Shown: piece after piece, positions 52,701-62,010 of the stretch
How positions within the stretch are numbered: the first letter of the stretch is position 1
Layout: each line of letters starts with the position of its first letter
Assembly (NCBI GenBank): GCA_030685065.1
Contig: JAUXQH010000024.1
Location: 152,554 to 216,553 of the forward strand
Length of the DNA: 64,000 nucleotides
Origin: Pseudomonadota bacterium
Lineage (GTDB): Bacteria > Myxococcota_A > UBA796 > SXON01
Reading direction: 5' to 3'
The notes under the pieces: generated by a model
Told to the model about the DNA's origin: nothing
Seen by the model: only the letters and a program-made list of their open reading frames with translations
Databases searched by the model: none
Program-made: the position numbers and the translations under genes

Positions 52701-52742
52701 AAGTCGATAAGACCAGAAAAGGTGATCGCTGGGAAACGACAC
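49707..52742 (-). CDS. Reverse transcriptase-nitrilase fusion (DRT type 1/UG1-like defence RT)
   Basis: A 1011-residue protein. Residues ~100-330 are a reverse transcriptase: motif A STLDLTSYYD (D190), motif B KGIPIGSLTA (256-265) and the catalytic YVDD (292-295). A helical region of about 400 residues follows. Residues ~720-960 are a nitrilase: Glu771 in VLPELSL, Lys830 in WTKRRP, Glu837 in HHEG and Cys872 in PLICSEL, so the Glu-Lys-Cys triad is complete. RT-nitrilase fusions (UG1) are known as DRT type 1 antiphage systems. GTG 52742 is the first start after an in-frame stop. It is the last gene of the hsd operon, 47 bases after hsdR, with lower GC than the neighbours. Confidence 0.9.
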   Translation of the reverse strand: MSFPSDHLFWSYRLAKFEVAGERRGVGRLSFARFEQKLADELRLLAARAYSPKTLFRGLDPGKVWVRPKAIVRPQAAQDGSSFVTVPEHAHDHQIASMTVRVLLEPSPEFATCEIIWLRAFGPALDTMLSPGCLGSRLDLKDDPPAIPISGRRAYQYWAPAYRQFRANAISTAKWCLNNGSRRCVLSTLDLTSYYDNIDPSFLLRPEFISEVGVRAAAKGVDFNPREYADATAGLLDAYGRFWAKVTRVVGVKREKGIPIGSLTARTVSNLALLELDRHVLSRPGVRYYARYVDDILAVEQPEGDNDCPPREAVSRLVPLDALRSTDTRYVLDAAALKRPGSEFIVQTSKLRVFDLNGEQGLEYLIAVEAEMQRVSSERQRFLEPWGEALDQTVVASPNAEPIRALREADALSLRKLAVGTVSDKVATAAAMLSREEARRFSRTYLGKAGRLATDWSRWVDLIDVSLRILGSALVSGDKETANEVIGAILTRSASLEDGNGDGFKVCWGVSELSSDGARKKLREWVEEQLVEVICGATPFETSGFTIDGVEALVAGVRLRERTLGTRALLTRARLLAEADLRLADRETDQIIGTPRSAMAAPHLLAIQAELSTDPEFLRRAPGIEEFLDACRAISDPIYGRAMAVELLLVSRPPTYVDVLFRWLRAERDVDALLGLVNAVRGTRYRSIPMTHAENRILVSPPRGTSDSSGEVGGTKIVLGNLCTDESWWAPSLTNPVLTFERQRRLARVINEAIYAAKRAHGRPTLLVLPELSLPRRWLRQVCAHLSRSEPALSLVAGLEYDVIGNSVYNEAIAFVPRPFFSAAGWIWTKRRPAHHEGPELVRHAHSFATRGASRRFDVMWTEHGAFIPLICSELLEVDTRSRLLGKVDLVLVPAWNQDTTSFESLVHSAALELHCFIAVANNGVFSDCRVRGPFSEGWQREVCRLNSRGENEIVSAELPVGLLREYREDPRTYGMKRKAWLAESEGSGSKDKCPWPQWKPAPPSDEWPRS

Positions 52743-52789
52743 TCAGCAGCCTGGCGACGAGGAGCGCGGTAGTCGCGGAGGTGGAACCA

Positions 52790-55700
52790 TTACGCCGCTC
52801 GCGCCCAGTCCCGACACACCCGCTCGGCCTGCTCAATCACGGTCTTCACGGCGCCTTCCTGCTTGTCGGGCGGGTAGCCATGCTTCTTCAGCAGCCGCTT
52901 CACCTTCCGGCGCATGTCGGCGCGGACGGCCTCCTTCTGCGTCCAGTCGATCGTGACCGAACCGCGGATCGCCTCGACGAGATCGTGGGCGATGGCCGCG
53001 AGCACCTTGTCGCCCATGAGATCCTTCACGTTGCCGTGTTCGATCAGCGCGTCGTAGAACGCGAGCTCGTCCTCGGTGAGCCCCAGCGCGTCGCCGCGCT
53101 TCGGGGTGTCGCGCATCTGCTTCGCCATCTCGATGAGCTCGAGGATCACCTGTGCGGCCTCGATGGCGCGGTTCTGGTAGCGCGCGAGGGTGCGCTCGAG
53201 CATCTCGGAGAAGCGCCTTGCCTGCACGACGTTCTTCCCGCTCTGGGTCTTGATCTCGTCGTTGAGAAGCTTCTTGAGCAGCTCGAGTTGGAGGTTCCGG
53301 TGCGGGGACTTCTTCACGGTCTCGAGGAACTCGTCGGAGAGCACGGAAATGTCGGGCTTCTGGATGCCGGCGGTTCCGAAGATGTCGATGACGCCCTCTG
53401 ACGAGATCGCTCCGCTGACGATCTGCCGAATCGCCGCGTTGAGTTCCGAGTCGGTCTTGCCCGAGCCCCCCACCGTGTACTTCTGGATGTTGCCCTGGAC
53501 GGCCTGGAAGTAGCCGACGGAGTCGACGAGCGGCCGGGCGCCTTCGAGGTGGAGCGCGATACCCGCCGCCTTGTTCAGCGAGGACATCGCCTCGAGGTAG
53601 CGGCGCTTCGCCTTTTCCGGATCGTTGGGGTCCAACCCGCAGATGTGGTTCACGCCGCCAGCGAGGGCGGCCAGGCGGGCGGTAGCCTTGGTGCTGAAGT
53701 AGCCGGAGTAGTCGAAGCCGTGGAACAGGTCGCGGACGATCTCGAACTTCTCCTGCAACACTGAGAGCGCCACCTCCACCGGAACCCCGGGCCTCTCTCC
53801 CTCGCCGCCGCCGTAGCTGGAGATCGCCTTGCGGAGCTGGTCGGCGAGGCCGAGGTAGTCGACGACGAGGCCGCTGGGCTTGTCCTTGAAGCGCCGGTTC
53901 ACGCGCGCGATGGCCTGCAGGAGCCCGTGACCCTGCATCGGCTTGTCGATGTAGAGGGTGTGCGCGCACGGCACGTCGAAGCCCGTCAGCCACATGTCCC
54001 GCACGATGACGATGCGGAGCGGATCGGCCGGGTCCTTGAACCGCTTCTCAATGGCCCGTTGGCGCTCCTTCCCGCGGACGTGGAGGTGGTATTCGGGCGG
54101 GTCCGATCCCGCTCCGGTCATGACCACCTTGACCTCGCCGTCCTCGTCCTTGTCGCCGTGCCAGTCGGGCCGGAGCCGCGTGATCTCGCGGTACAAGTCC
54201 ACCGCGATGCGCCGGGACATGCACACGATCATCGCCTTGCCGTCGATGATCTCGACACGGCGGGCCCAGTGGCTGAGGATGTCGTCCGCCACCAGCGAGA
54301 GCCGCTTCGGGGTGCCGACGAGCGCCTCGATCCGCGCCCACGTCGTCTTGAGCTTCTGCCGGGTGTCCTCCTCCTCGTCTTCCGTCACCTCCTCAAACGC
54401 CTCGTCGATGCGAGGCTTCTCGTCGTCGGCGAGGTTAATGCGCGCGAGACGGGCCTCGTAGTAGATCGGCACGGTCGCGCCGTCCTCGACGGCCTGGCGG
54501 ATGGTGTACGAGTCGATGGTGTCGCCGAACACCCCAGCGGTGGAGCGGTCGGCCAGAGCGATGGGTGTTCCGGTGAACGCGATGAAGCTGGCCTGCGGGA
54601 GCGCGTCGCGAAGGTTCTTCGCCAGACCGGCGGAGAGCTGCCCTGTCTTGGGGTCCAGCCGCACATCGAAGCCGTACTGGGTGCGGTGCGCTTCGTCGAC
54701 CATGACGACGATGTTCCGACGGCCGGACAACACCGGGAACGGGTCGCGGAAGGTCCGCTCCTGCTCGGTGAGGGAGAACTTCTGGATGGTGGTGAACACC
54801 ACCCCGCCCGACGCGACGTTCAGGAGCTCGCGCAGGTGCTCGCGGCTCTCCGCCTGCTTCGGGCCCGGCACGAGGTCTTTCGCCGCGCAGAACTGTGCGT
54901 AGAGCTGCCCGTCGAGGTCGTTGCGGTCGGTGACCACCACGATGGTGGGGTTCTGCATCTCCGGTTCGAGGATGACCTTGCCGGCGTAGTACACCATCGA
55001 GATCGACTTGCCCGAGCCCTGGGTGTGCCACACCACGCCGATACGTTGGTCGCCCGTCTCCGCCGACGCGCGCAGTGTTGCTGCGACGGCCTTGTTCACT
55101 GCGTGAAACTGGTGGTAGCCGGCGACCTTCTTCGTGAAGCCGTCGTCCGTCTCCCACAGGATGAAGTGGTAGAGGTAGTCGAGGAACCGGCGCTTCTCGA
55201 ACAGGCCGTGCAGGAGCACCTGGAGCTTCGGGACCGCGTCGGGGACAGGCGTGACGCCATCGATCGTGCGCCACGGCCCGAAGCGCTCGGCGCCCGCTGT
55301 GAGGCTGCCGACCTTCGCCTCGGTGCCGTCCGAGATCACCAGCACCTCGTTCATCTGGAACAGGCCCGGGATCTGGTCCTTGTAGAGCTGAAGCTGGTTG
55401 TGCGCGCCCTAGATGGTGGCGTTGGGATCCTCGGGGTTCTTGAACTCGATGACCGCGAGCGGAAGCCCGTTGATGTACAGAACAAGGTCGGGACGACGCT
55501 TGTTGTTGCCGTCGGTCACCGTGAGCTGGCTGACGACGAGCCAATCGTTCCGGTCGGGGTTGGCGAAGTCGAACAACCAGGCGAGGTCGCCTCGTACCCC
55601 GCTCGCCCTCTTCACCTGCACGAGGACGCCCTCACGCACCAACTTGTGGAAGGCGTGGTTGTTCTCTTCGAGCGAAGGAGACTCGAGCCGGAGAACCTTT

Positions 55701-55912
55701 CGGGCCACCTCGTCGAGCGCGTCGGGGGGGAGGTGCTCGTTGATGCGCGCGAGCGCGGCGCGCAGCCGCCCCTCGAGGACGACCGTCCGGTAGTTCGGCC
55801 GTTCCGGCGCGTCGCCATCGTGGGCGAGGACCGGGCCCGCGGCGTGCTTCCACCCCAACTCGACGAGCCACTCGATGGCGGCTTCCTCGACGACGGACTC
55901 GAAGCCGCTCAT
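52790..55912 (-). pseudogene. hsdR: Type I restriction endonuclease subunit R, broken by an amber codon
   Basis: The frame codes 1040 residues except for one TAG at 55409-55411, codon 168. The N-terminal piece holds the nuclease motif RPDLVLYINGLPLAVIEFK (PD...E-x-K). After the stop, in the same frame, come HTQGSGKS (Walker A), VMVDEAHRT (DEAH box), the other helicase motifs and the C-terminal helical part for binding the methylase. In the family the interrupted spot usually reads ATIW followed by a NQLQ motif; TGG to TAG is a single-base change. Both pieces would be needed for cleavage, so the enzyme is probably inactive unless the stop is read through. It overlaps rhuM by four bases. Confidence 0.9.
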
Positions 55913-56952
55913 GGTTCCTTCCGTTTCGGTCGGCGATTGGGGGCCGGCGGACGTTGCTGCTCGATGGCCTTGGTCTGGGCGATCGCGGCTTCGAAATCAA
56001 CATCCACGGGCTCGGGGAGCGCGGCGCGCGTTGCCTGCCAACGGGCAAACTCCGCGCCCGCCCGGTCCTTCGCCGCCTCCGCGCTGATGCGGCCCGCGTT
56101 GGTGAGCACGTCGCGGTCGGACAGGCGCAGGAAGTCATCGAGCTTGCCGATCCAGGCGGCCATCGTCATGGGCCGCCGGTTCATCGCCTGCAGCTCCGCG
56201 AACTCCAGGTAGGCGCTCACGATGCGGTTCAGCGCCTCGATTTCGTCGCCTTTCAGGTAGTTTTTTGCGACCTCGGCGTCGGACTTGCGGATGTTGGGAC
56301 CGGACCACGAGGTCAGGCCCATGTTCGGCGCCTCGGCGTTCGCCCGCGCGTGGACCACCTCGGCCGCGGTGTGCCCGTGGGCAGCCCAGTGCATCTTGTT
56401 CTGGATGGTCTGGAAGAAACGCTGGGATGTTTCCGCCCGTGCGTCGTAGTCCACGCTCGTGGCGTAGATGTCGAGCACCTTCCTCCAGAAGACCCGCTCG
56501 GAGGAGCGGATGTCGCGGATACGCGCGAGCAGCTCGTCGAAGTAATCGTCGCGCCCGCCGGCCTTGAGCCGGTGGTCGTCGAGTGCGAAGCCCTTCACGG
56601 CGTACTCGGCGAGCACCTGCGTGGCCCATTGGCGGAAGCGGGTGCCGACCGGGGAGCGGACCCGGAAGCCGACCGCAAGGATCGCGGGGAGGGAGTAGTG
56701 GTCCACCGGGCGAGAAACCGACCTTTCACCTTCGGTTTGAACTATCAAGTATTTCTTGATGGTTGCCGGTCGGGAGAGCTCACCCTCGGCGTAGATCGCA
56801 CCGAGGTGCTGGCTGACGTTCTGGATCGACGTCCCGAACAGCTCCGCGAGCTGGCGCTGGCTGAGCCAGACCGAGCCGCCCTCGAGGCGGACCTGCACGC
56901 GGGAGAGGCCCGCGGGGTCGGGGTAGACGAGGAACTCACCGGCGGGCGTCAC
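55909..56952 (-). CDS. RhuM-family protein
   Basis: A 347-residue protein of the RhuM/virulence family. The N-terminal part (VQVRLEGGSVWLSQRQLAELFGTSIQNVSQHL) is a DNA-binding helix-turn-helix; TIKKYLIVQTEGERSV and the middle (YSLPAILAVGFRVRSPVGTRFRQWATQVL) are characteristic of RhuM. The C-terminal half is a Fic-like helical region (SWSGPNIRKSDAEVAKNYLKGDEIEALNRIV). RhuM genes are repeatedly found inside type I restriction loci; their job there is not settled. GTG start overlaps the stop of the coiled-coil gene and its stop overlaps the hsdR start, so all three are translationally linked. Confidence 0.88.
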   Translation of the reverse strand: MTPAGEFLVYPDPAGLSRVQVRLEGGSVWLSQRQLAELFGTSIQNVSQHLGAIYAEGELSRPATIKKYLIVQTEGERSVSRPVDHYSLPAILAVGFRVRSPVGTRFRQWATQVLAEYAVKGFALDDHRLKAGGRDDYFDELLARIRDIRSSERVFWRKVLDIYATSVDYDARAETSQRFFQTIQNKMHWAAHGHTAAEVVHARANAEAPNMGLTSWSGPNIRKSDAEVAKNYLKGDEIEALNRIVSAYLEFAELQAMNRRPMTMAAWIGKLDDFLRLSDRDVLTNAGRISAEAAKDRAGAEFARWQATRAALPEPVDVDFEAAIAQTKAIEQQRPPAPNRRPKRKEP

Positions 56953-57728
56953 GCGGTCCCCGTCGGCTGCGCGTCCGAGGCATCTTCGTGCGGCCGCCCG
57001 GGAACGGACAGTGGCGATGGCCGCTCGGCGATACGCTCCGCATCGACATGGGCGCGAAGCGTGTCTCGCGCCTGCGTCACCGCGTCCCAGGCGTCCTGCT
57101 CCGTCGCCTCAACGTTCGGTCCGTCGCGCGGGTCGAACCCGCAGAACGCCAGGCACTGCTCCGCACGCTCGACGAGCTCCCGCACTTCGGGCGGGAGGAA
57201 CACCTCGAAGGTACAACGGTACGCGCGCACCTCCTCCCGCAGAGGCTCGGAATTCTCTTCGATGTGTGCGAGCACGACGTTCCAGTCGGCGTCCGGCCTG
57301 CCCGGAGGCGGAAGCAGCGACAAGGCCAATTCGTTCAGCCGTACAAGCGCATCCAGCTTTCGAGCGAACCATTGCTCTTCTCGCTGGATGCGCGCTCGCG
57401 CGGCCTCCAGGGAGCGCGAATACTCGTGCCGCGCTGACTCGAAGGTGAGGTGCTGCGCGCGACGAATGTCCTCCAGTTCGCGCTGAAAGGCCCGGTTCCT
57501 CTCTTCCGCGGCGCGCTGGTTCTCCTGTTTGAAGTCCTCGAGCGCCTTTATCTGGACGGCCTTCTGGGCCTCAATCGTCTGCTGGTGGGCAGCCTTGAGC
57601 GCTTCGGTTTCTCTGGTCACCAGCAGCGTGAGGGTCTTGCTGATCCACTCCCTCCCGACGAAGGCGACGATGGCAACTGGCACCAAGGGGCCGGCGAGCG
57701 GGACGAGCCAGTCGGTCACGACACCCAT
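56949..57728 (-). CDS. Membrane-anchored coiled-coil protein in the restriction operon
   Basis: A 259-residue protein. One hydrophobic segment at the N-terminus (LVPLAGPLVPVAIVAFVG, ~8-25) precedes a long heptad-rich coiled coil (~35-125, with KAVQIKALEDFKQENQRAAEERNRAFQ). The rest is helical with a FEVFLPPEVRELVERAEQCLAFCGFDPRDG segment and a disordered end. It is probably anchored in the inner membrane with the coil inside the cell. No known restriction subunit looks like this. Position between hsdS and rhuM, and a four-base overlap with rhuM, make it part of the operon. It may be a membrane effector or regulator of the system. Confidence 0.72.
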   Translation of the reverse strand: MGVVTDWLVPLAGPLVPVAIVAFVGREWISKTLTLLVTRETEALKAAHQQTIEAQKAVQIKALEDFKQENQRAAEERNRAFQRELEDIRRAQHLTFESARHEYSRSLEAARARIQREEQWFARKLDALVRLNELALSLLPPPGRPDADWNVVLAHIEENSEPLREEVRAYRCTFEVFLPPEVRELVERAEQCLAFCGFDPRDGPNVEATEQDAWDAVTQARDTLRAHVDAERIAERPSPLSVPGRPHEDASDAQPTGTA

Positions 57729-57783
57729 TCGACGCTCGGGTACATTCGCCGACGTGTCGGCCGATTCGGAATGCGGGTGGTCA

Positions 57784-58998
57784 TCAGCAGGCGCCGCCTT
57801 CGGCAGGGCGGACGCGTAACTCGCCGGAGATGAGCTTCGGGAGGAGGGTGTCGCGCAGTGTGGTGAGGGTGCGGGCTTCGCCTGCGTTCAACTCGATGCG
57901 AGTCTGGATAGGCTCGAGGAAGGAGGCGAAGCGTGCCAAGGTGGTTCTGTCAGGCATGACCATAGGGAAGTCGCGCAGAAAGCCAAGATTGATGTGAGGA
58001 ACGCCAGCCGCGACAGCGTTCGACCGGATGTGTTCGATCGTCGATGCCTGCCGGAAGAATAGGTAGATGAAGGCGGGAGGAACCCAGGGAGCACAGGTAA
58101 GCTTCATTTGCGACTGCGAAATTACATAGCGTCCGTACCTCGCAGACGAAGGGATCACGCCCACTTGCCCAAGGGTGCCCCGCTGGGTGAAGACAACGTC
58201 TCCCGGAAAGGCCATGTTTCCAGTCAACTCGACCGCGTAGTCCTCTGAAACGAACACGAAGTCATCGTCATGGAACCATCCAAGCGGCGGTGATAGATTC
58301 ACGCCTCGAAGCACCGGTACTCCATCGGCCGAGTAGTGCTTCGACGTGAGCTTCGAGCCGAACGGGCCAGCCGTCGTCGCGTGCTTGCCCTCGCGAGCGA
58401 ATTCGACGAGCGAAGCACGACGCCATCCCCTCGGCAGCGACCCAACGTCGTCCTGGACGAGGTCCTCGTTTCCATCGAAATCGATGAACCAGGACTTGAA
58501 GACAGCCTTAGCCATCTCCTCGAGAGTGAGGTTCATGCTCCGGTTCAGCTCGATCTTGTCGTCGATGGCGCCCAGGATCGCCGCGATCTGACGCTGATCC
58601 GGGACGGGGGGGAAGCGTACCTGCTCCATGTGGAGGTGGTTTCGGTTGACGCCTGGCACGGCTGCTTTGTCGCAGTACTTGTCGAAGTCCACCGAGCGAA
58701 GAAAATATGAAACAAATCTGGGGTCATTCCCCTTGAAGGCTCGTACGTACAGTGCCGTATTGAGGGGCCAAAAGTCGCGCTCGACGAAAAAAACCTGGCC
58801 GATCGTTCCGTATCGGCCGGTAACTACCCCCGGGGCTTTCGCCATCGCCTCGCTGTGCCAGCCAGATGGTCCAGAGGACGAAATGATCGGCACCGGGCCG
58901 TCGCGGCGGTCACGACCAGGGAGGTCGTAGCCACGCTTCAGCTCGATGAACTCACCGAGTTGACCACTCCGCCATCCATCCAGGTCGAGCACGGTCAC
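57784..58998 (-). CDS. hsdS: Type I restriction-modification specificity subunit S
   Basis: A 404-residue HsdS with the usual two target-recognition domains and two conserved helical regions. First half: [12 protein letters not shown]...[26 protein letters not shown], then the helix [39 protein letters not shown]. Second half: [11 protein letters not shown]..., [11 protein letters not shown], and the final helices ([43 protein letters not shown]). The duplicated layout is diagnostic. It chooses the DNA site for the methylase and nuclease. The GTG start overlaps hsdM by four bases (GTGA). A 55-base gap separates it from the coiled-coil gene. Target sequence cannot be predicted. Confidence 0.93.
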   Translation of the reverse strand: MTVLDLDGWRSGQLGEFIELKRGYDLPGRDRRDGPVPIISSSGPSGWHSEAMAKAPGVVTGRYGTIGQVFFVERDFWPLNTALYVRAFKGNDPRFVSYFLRSVDFDKYCDKAAVPGVNRNHLHMEQVRFPPVPDQRQIAAILGAIDDKIELNRSMNLTLEEMAKAVFKSWFIDFDGNEDLVQDDVGSLPRGWRRASLVEFAREGKHATTAGPFGSKLTSKHYSADGVPVLRGVNLSPPLGWFHDDDFVFVSEDYAVELTGNMAFPGDVVFTQRGTLGQVGVIPSSARYGRYVISQSQMKLTCAPWVPPAFIYLFFRQASTIEHIRSNAVAAGVPHINLGFLRDFPMVMPDRTTLARFASFLEPIQTRIELNAGEARTLTTLRDTLLPKLISGELRVRPAEGGAC

Positions 58999-60530
58999 AG
59001 GCCCAGCCCTCGCAACTCGGCGGCAATCACCTCATCCAACCGCCGCCCTTTCACCTGTTGCTTCTGCAACTCCGCCACCAACCGCTCCATCTTATCCCCG
59101 AACCGCTCCCCGTCCTCCTCCACGTCCTCCGCACCGACGTACCGCCCCGGCGTCAATACGAAATCGCGCTGGGCAATACCCTCCACGGTCGACGACATGC
59201 AAAACCCAGCGATGTCGTCGTAGGGTCCCGCGATGTCCCGCCACGCATGGTAGGTGCCAGCGATCTTGGCGATGTCCTCGGGGTCCAGCACCCGGTGCAC
59301 CCGCGTCTCCATCCGCCCGAGCTTCCGCGCGTCGATAAACAACACCTCGCCCTTGCGCTTCCGGAACTTTCCGTTCCCCTTGTCGCGCGCGAGGAACCAC
59401 AGGCAGACCGGGATCTGCGTCGCGTAGAACAACTGCCCCGGCATCGCGACCATGCAGTCCACGAGGTCTGCCTCGACCAGCTTGCGGCGGATGTCGCCCT
59501 CGCCCGACTGCTGCGAAGACATCGAGCCGTTCGCGAGTACCACCCCCGCCGTGCCCGTGGGCGACAGGTGGTGGACGATGTGCTGAATCCACGCGAAGTT
59601 GGCGTTGCCCGCGGGGGGCGTCCCGAACTTCCAGCGCACGTCCTCCGCCAGGCGCTCGCCGCCCCAGTTCGAGATGTTGAACGGCGGGTTCGCCATCACG
59701 AAGTCGGCGCGGAGGTCGGGGTGCAGGTCGCGGTGGAAGGTGTCGCCGTGCTGCTTGCCGAGCTTCGCCTCGATGCCGCGGATCGCCATGTTCATGCGGG
59801 CCATGCGCCAGGTCGTCGGGTTCGACTCCTGCCCGTAGACCGTCACGGCGTCGCGGCGGCCGCCGTGCGCTTCGAGGAACTTCATCGACTGAACGAACAT
59901 GCCACCCGAGCCGCAGCAAGGGTCGTACACGCGGCCCTGATAGGGCTCCAGCATCTCAACAAGAACGCGCACCACGCTCGTGGGCGTGTAGAACTCGCCG
60001 CCCCCCCGTCCTTCCGCCGAGGCGAACCGGGACAGGAAGTATTCGTAGACGCGCCCGAGCGTGTCCTTGTTGCGGTGCTCGCGGGTGCCGAGCCCGATCC
60101 CCGAGATGAGGTTGATCAGCTCGCCGAGCTTCTGCTTGTCCAGCGCGGGGAGGCCGAACGCCTTGGGGAGCGCGCCCTTGAGGACGGGGTTGTCCTCCTC
60201 GATGGCGTCCATCGCGTCGTCGAGGACCTTGCCGATGGTCGGCTGCGTCGCCAGCCCCTGGATGTGCGGCCATCGGGCCTGCTGCGGCACCCAGAACACG
60301 TTCTCGGCGGTGTACTCGTCGCGGTCTTCGAGGAGCTCGTGGTCCCCGGCCTCACGGAGCTGCGCTTGGCGCTCTTCGAAGGCGTCGGAGATGTACTTCA
60401 GGAAGATGAGCCCGAGGACGACGTGCTTGTACTCGGCGGGATCGAGGTTGTTGCGGAGCACATCGGCTGCGAGCCAGAGCTTGTCCTCGAAGCCGAGGGA
60501 CGCCGTCTTGTCGCTGGGAGCCTTCGCCAT
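58995..60530 (-). CDS. hsdM: Type I restriction-modification methyltransferase subunit M
   Basis: A 511-residue N6-adenine methyltransferase. The N-terminal helical domain ([43 protein letters not shown]) is typical of HsdM. SAM-binding motif I is [15 protein letters not shown] (~208-222), and the catalytic motif IV is [12 protein letters not shown] (~277). With HsdS it methylates adenine in the recognition site to protect host DNA. It is the first gene of the leftward operon; the 256 bases upstream carry the divergent promoter of the DUF2188 gene. Complete in length and motifs, so probably functional even with hsdR broken. Confidence 0.95.
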   Translation of the reverse strand: MAKAPSDKTASLGFEDKLWLAADVLRNNLDPAEYKHVVLGLIFLKYISDAFEERQAQLREAGDHELLEDRDEYTAENVFWVPQQARWPHIQGLATQPTIGKVLDDAMDAIEEDNPVLKGALPKAFGLPALDKQKLGELINLISGIGLGTREHRNKDTLGRVYEYFLSRFASAEGRGGGEFYTPTSVVRVLVEMLEPYQGRVYDPCCGSGGMFVQSMKFLEAHGGRRDAVTVYGQESNPTTWRMARMNMAIRGIEAKLGKQHGDTFHRDLHPDLRADFVMANPPFNISNWGGERLAEDVRWKFGTPPAGNANFAWIQHIVHHLSPTGTAGVVLANGSMSSQQSGEGDIRRKLVEADLVDCMVAMPGQLFYATQIPVCLWFLARDKGNGKFRKRKGEVLFIDARKLGRMETRVHRVLDPEDIAKIAGTYHAWRDIAGPYDDIAGFCMSSTVEGIAQRDFVLTPGRYVGAEDVEEDGERFGDKMERLVAELQKQQVKGRRLDEVIAAELRGLGL

Positions 60531-60735
60531 CAGGACCGGTCCCCGATGTAGGGGGTGGCGTGTGGTTCGGGCATCGTCGGCTCCAGGGGGCGTTGGCTAC
60601 GGGCGGAGAACCTTAGCACGACGGTACGGACACGGAGGAGCTGGCCCCCTTCAGGGAGCCCGGTGTCGGCTCGCGGGCTGCACCGTGCATCCGAGCGTTG
60701 CTGAACATCCGATCTCCGAACCCCAGCAAAAGGTG

Positions 60736-60765
60736 TTGACGGTCGTGATCAACGAGCAGTACGGT
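60736..60765 (+). promoter_or_regulatory. Sigma-70-type promoter upstream of the DUF2188 gene
   Basis: TTGACG (60736-60741) and TACGGT (60760-60765) are separated by 18 bases, with AAGGAG (60775-60780) six bases before the ATG at 60787. The -35 box is near consensus and the leader would be short. The match is by eye. Confidence 0.55.
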
Positions 60766-60786
60766 GCGACCGTGAAGGAGTAGCCC

Positions 60787-61017
60787 ATGCCCCAGAAGCC
60801 GACTCACCACGTTGTCCCGTCCGCCACCGGCTGGAAGGTCAAGCCCGAGGGTGGGACGCGTGCGACGAGTGTTCATCCGACGCAGCGCGATGCGATCAAC
60901 AGCGCTGCGGAGAGCGCTCGTGAACGGGGCCAGGGGTCCGTCATCATCCACGGGAAGGACAACCGGTTCCGTGAGGAACGCACGTACGGGACGGATCCGA
61001 CGAAGAGCAAGGGGTAG
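60787..61017 (+). CDS. DUF2188 small protein
   Basis: A 76-residue protein with the DUF2188 pattern: HHVVPSATGWKVKPEGG, then a helix with THPTQRDA-like order (HPTQRDAINSAAESARERGQG) and the end VIIHGKDNRFREERTYG. The family is common in mobile elements and near restriction genes; its role is unknown but the fold resembles small nucleic-acid-binding proteins. The start is fixed by AAGGAG and the promoter upstream. It is divergent from hsdM and 110 bases upstream of the HEPN-like gene, with which it may form a unit. Confidence 0.85.
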   Translation: MPQKPTHHVVPSATGWKVKPEGGTRATSVHPTQRDAINSAAESARERGQGSVIIHGKDNRFREERTYGTDPTKSKG

Positions 61018-61127
61018 GGGACACCCCTGTGTGCGGTCGCCCTCCTCGATCAGCCTCCCGCCTCGGTCATAGTTCTCGATGACTTCAACGCTGCCGTCGG
61101 GCACGTAGGGGGCGGTTAGGAAGCGGC

Positions 61128-61970
61128 ATGTCAGCCTCTCTACCCACCGTCGACCGCGAAGTGATGCGCCGCCTCATTCTTCAGGCGCTCGCTTCGGGCA
61201 ACGCAAATCAATGGGCGAACCTCCTTTACGAGGTGCCTCGCCTGGCCGCCCTACAAGGGGTGCCGTTGGCCGGGGACGCTGACCTCACCCGCAGCAACTC
61301 GCCACTGCGCGCGCTGCTGTTGGACGTTGGCTGGGAGCTTATGGCTTCGGGCCACGTCCGCCCGGCCCAGCCGGAAAGCTCGTGGGTATTCATCTCGTTG
61401 ACGGAAAAGGGGCGCGAGGCTCTTGGGACCGCTGACGCGAACCCGCATCAACCTGACGCGTACGTCGCCTTCATCCGTCAACGAGTCCCGGACATCGACG
61501 CCACTACGCTCCTGTATGTTCGGGAGGCGCTGGCCGGCTTCGGCGCGGATACGCACATCGCTTGCGCCGTGATGGCCGGCGTTGCCACGGAGAGCGCTCT
61601 CATCGCCTTGACGCGCGCGGCCGTCCGCTGGTTGCCTGACACGGAATCCGGGCGGCTCCAGCGCGAGTTGGAAGGAAAGAAACAGGCCTCCCGGCTGCTG
61701 GACGAACTTCGGAGTCGACTGGACGTGCGAAAAGCGATCCTGCCGTCGTCCGTCGCCGACCACTACGAGATCTCGCTCCTCGGCATAGCGACGGTCGTGC
61801 GCCTGGCACGCAACGATGCCGGACACCCATCCGGGCGAGCCTACGATCGGGCGGACACCTACCGGATTCTGCTCATGCTCCCTGACTACCTCGAAGTGAC
61901 TTTCGGCTTGGCCCGGTGGATGAACACCCAGGCGCCGGGCGCAGGAGTGATACCCGGTCGAGCGAGTTGA
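61128..61970 (+). CDS. Hypothetical protein with HEPN-like R-x4-H motif (DUF4145-like)
   Basis: A 280-residue, mostly helical protein. Near residue 228 the sequence VVRLARNDAGHPSGRAYDR contains R-N-D-A-G-H, an R-x4-H motif as used in HEPN ribonucleases and found in DUF4145-like proteins that sit beside type I restriction genes. Upstream helices (LYVREALAGFGADTHIACAVMAGVATESALIALTRA) fit the antiparallel HEPN bundle. The N-terminal ~110 residues could be a winged-helix-like part (SPLRALLLDVGWELMASGHV ... WVFISLTEKGREAL). It may be an RNA-cleaving defence effector. The motif is directly visible; family and function are inference. Confidence 0.62.
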   Translation: MSASLPTVDREVMRRLILQALASGNANQWANLLYEVPRLAALQGVPLAGDADLTRSNSPLRALLLDVGWELMASGHVRPAQPESSWVFISLTEKGREALGTADANPHQPDAYVAFIRQRVPDIDATTLLYVREALAGFGADTHIACAVMAGVATESALIALTRAAVRWLPDTESGRLQRELEGKKQASRLLDELRSRLDVRKAILPSSVADHYEISLLGIATVVRLARNDAGHPSGRAYDRADTYRILLMLPDYLEVTFGLARWMNTQAPGAGVIPGRAS

Positions 61971-62010
61971 TGGGAGGGCCCATGCCGGAGGGTCGGGCCC
62001 ACAGGACGAG

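Noticed and set aside
49248..52742. Retron or diversity-generating retroelement
   Set aside because: The RT carries a nitrilase, not a retron effector, no msr/msd-like inverted repeat was seen, and no template/variable repeat pair was found near it.
60613..61104. Leftward 163-residue frame opposite the DUF2188 gene
   Set aside because: It is antisense to a well-supported small gene with promoter and ribosome binding site; composition is shadow-like.
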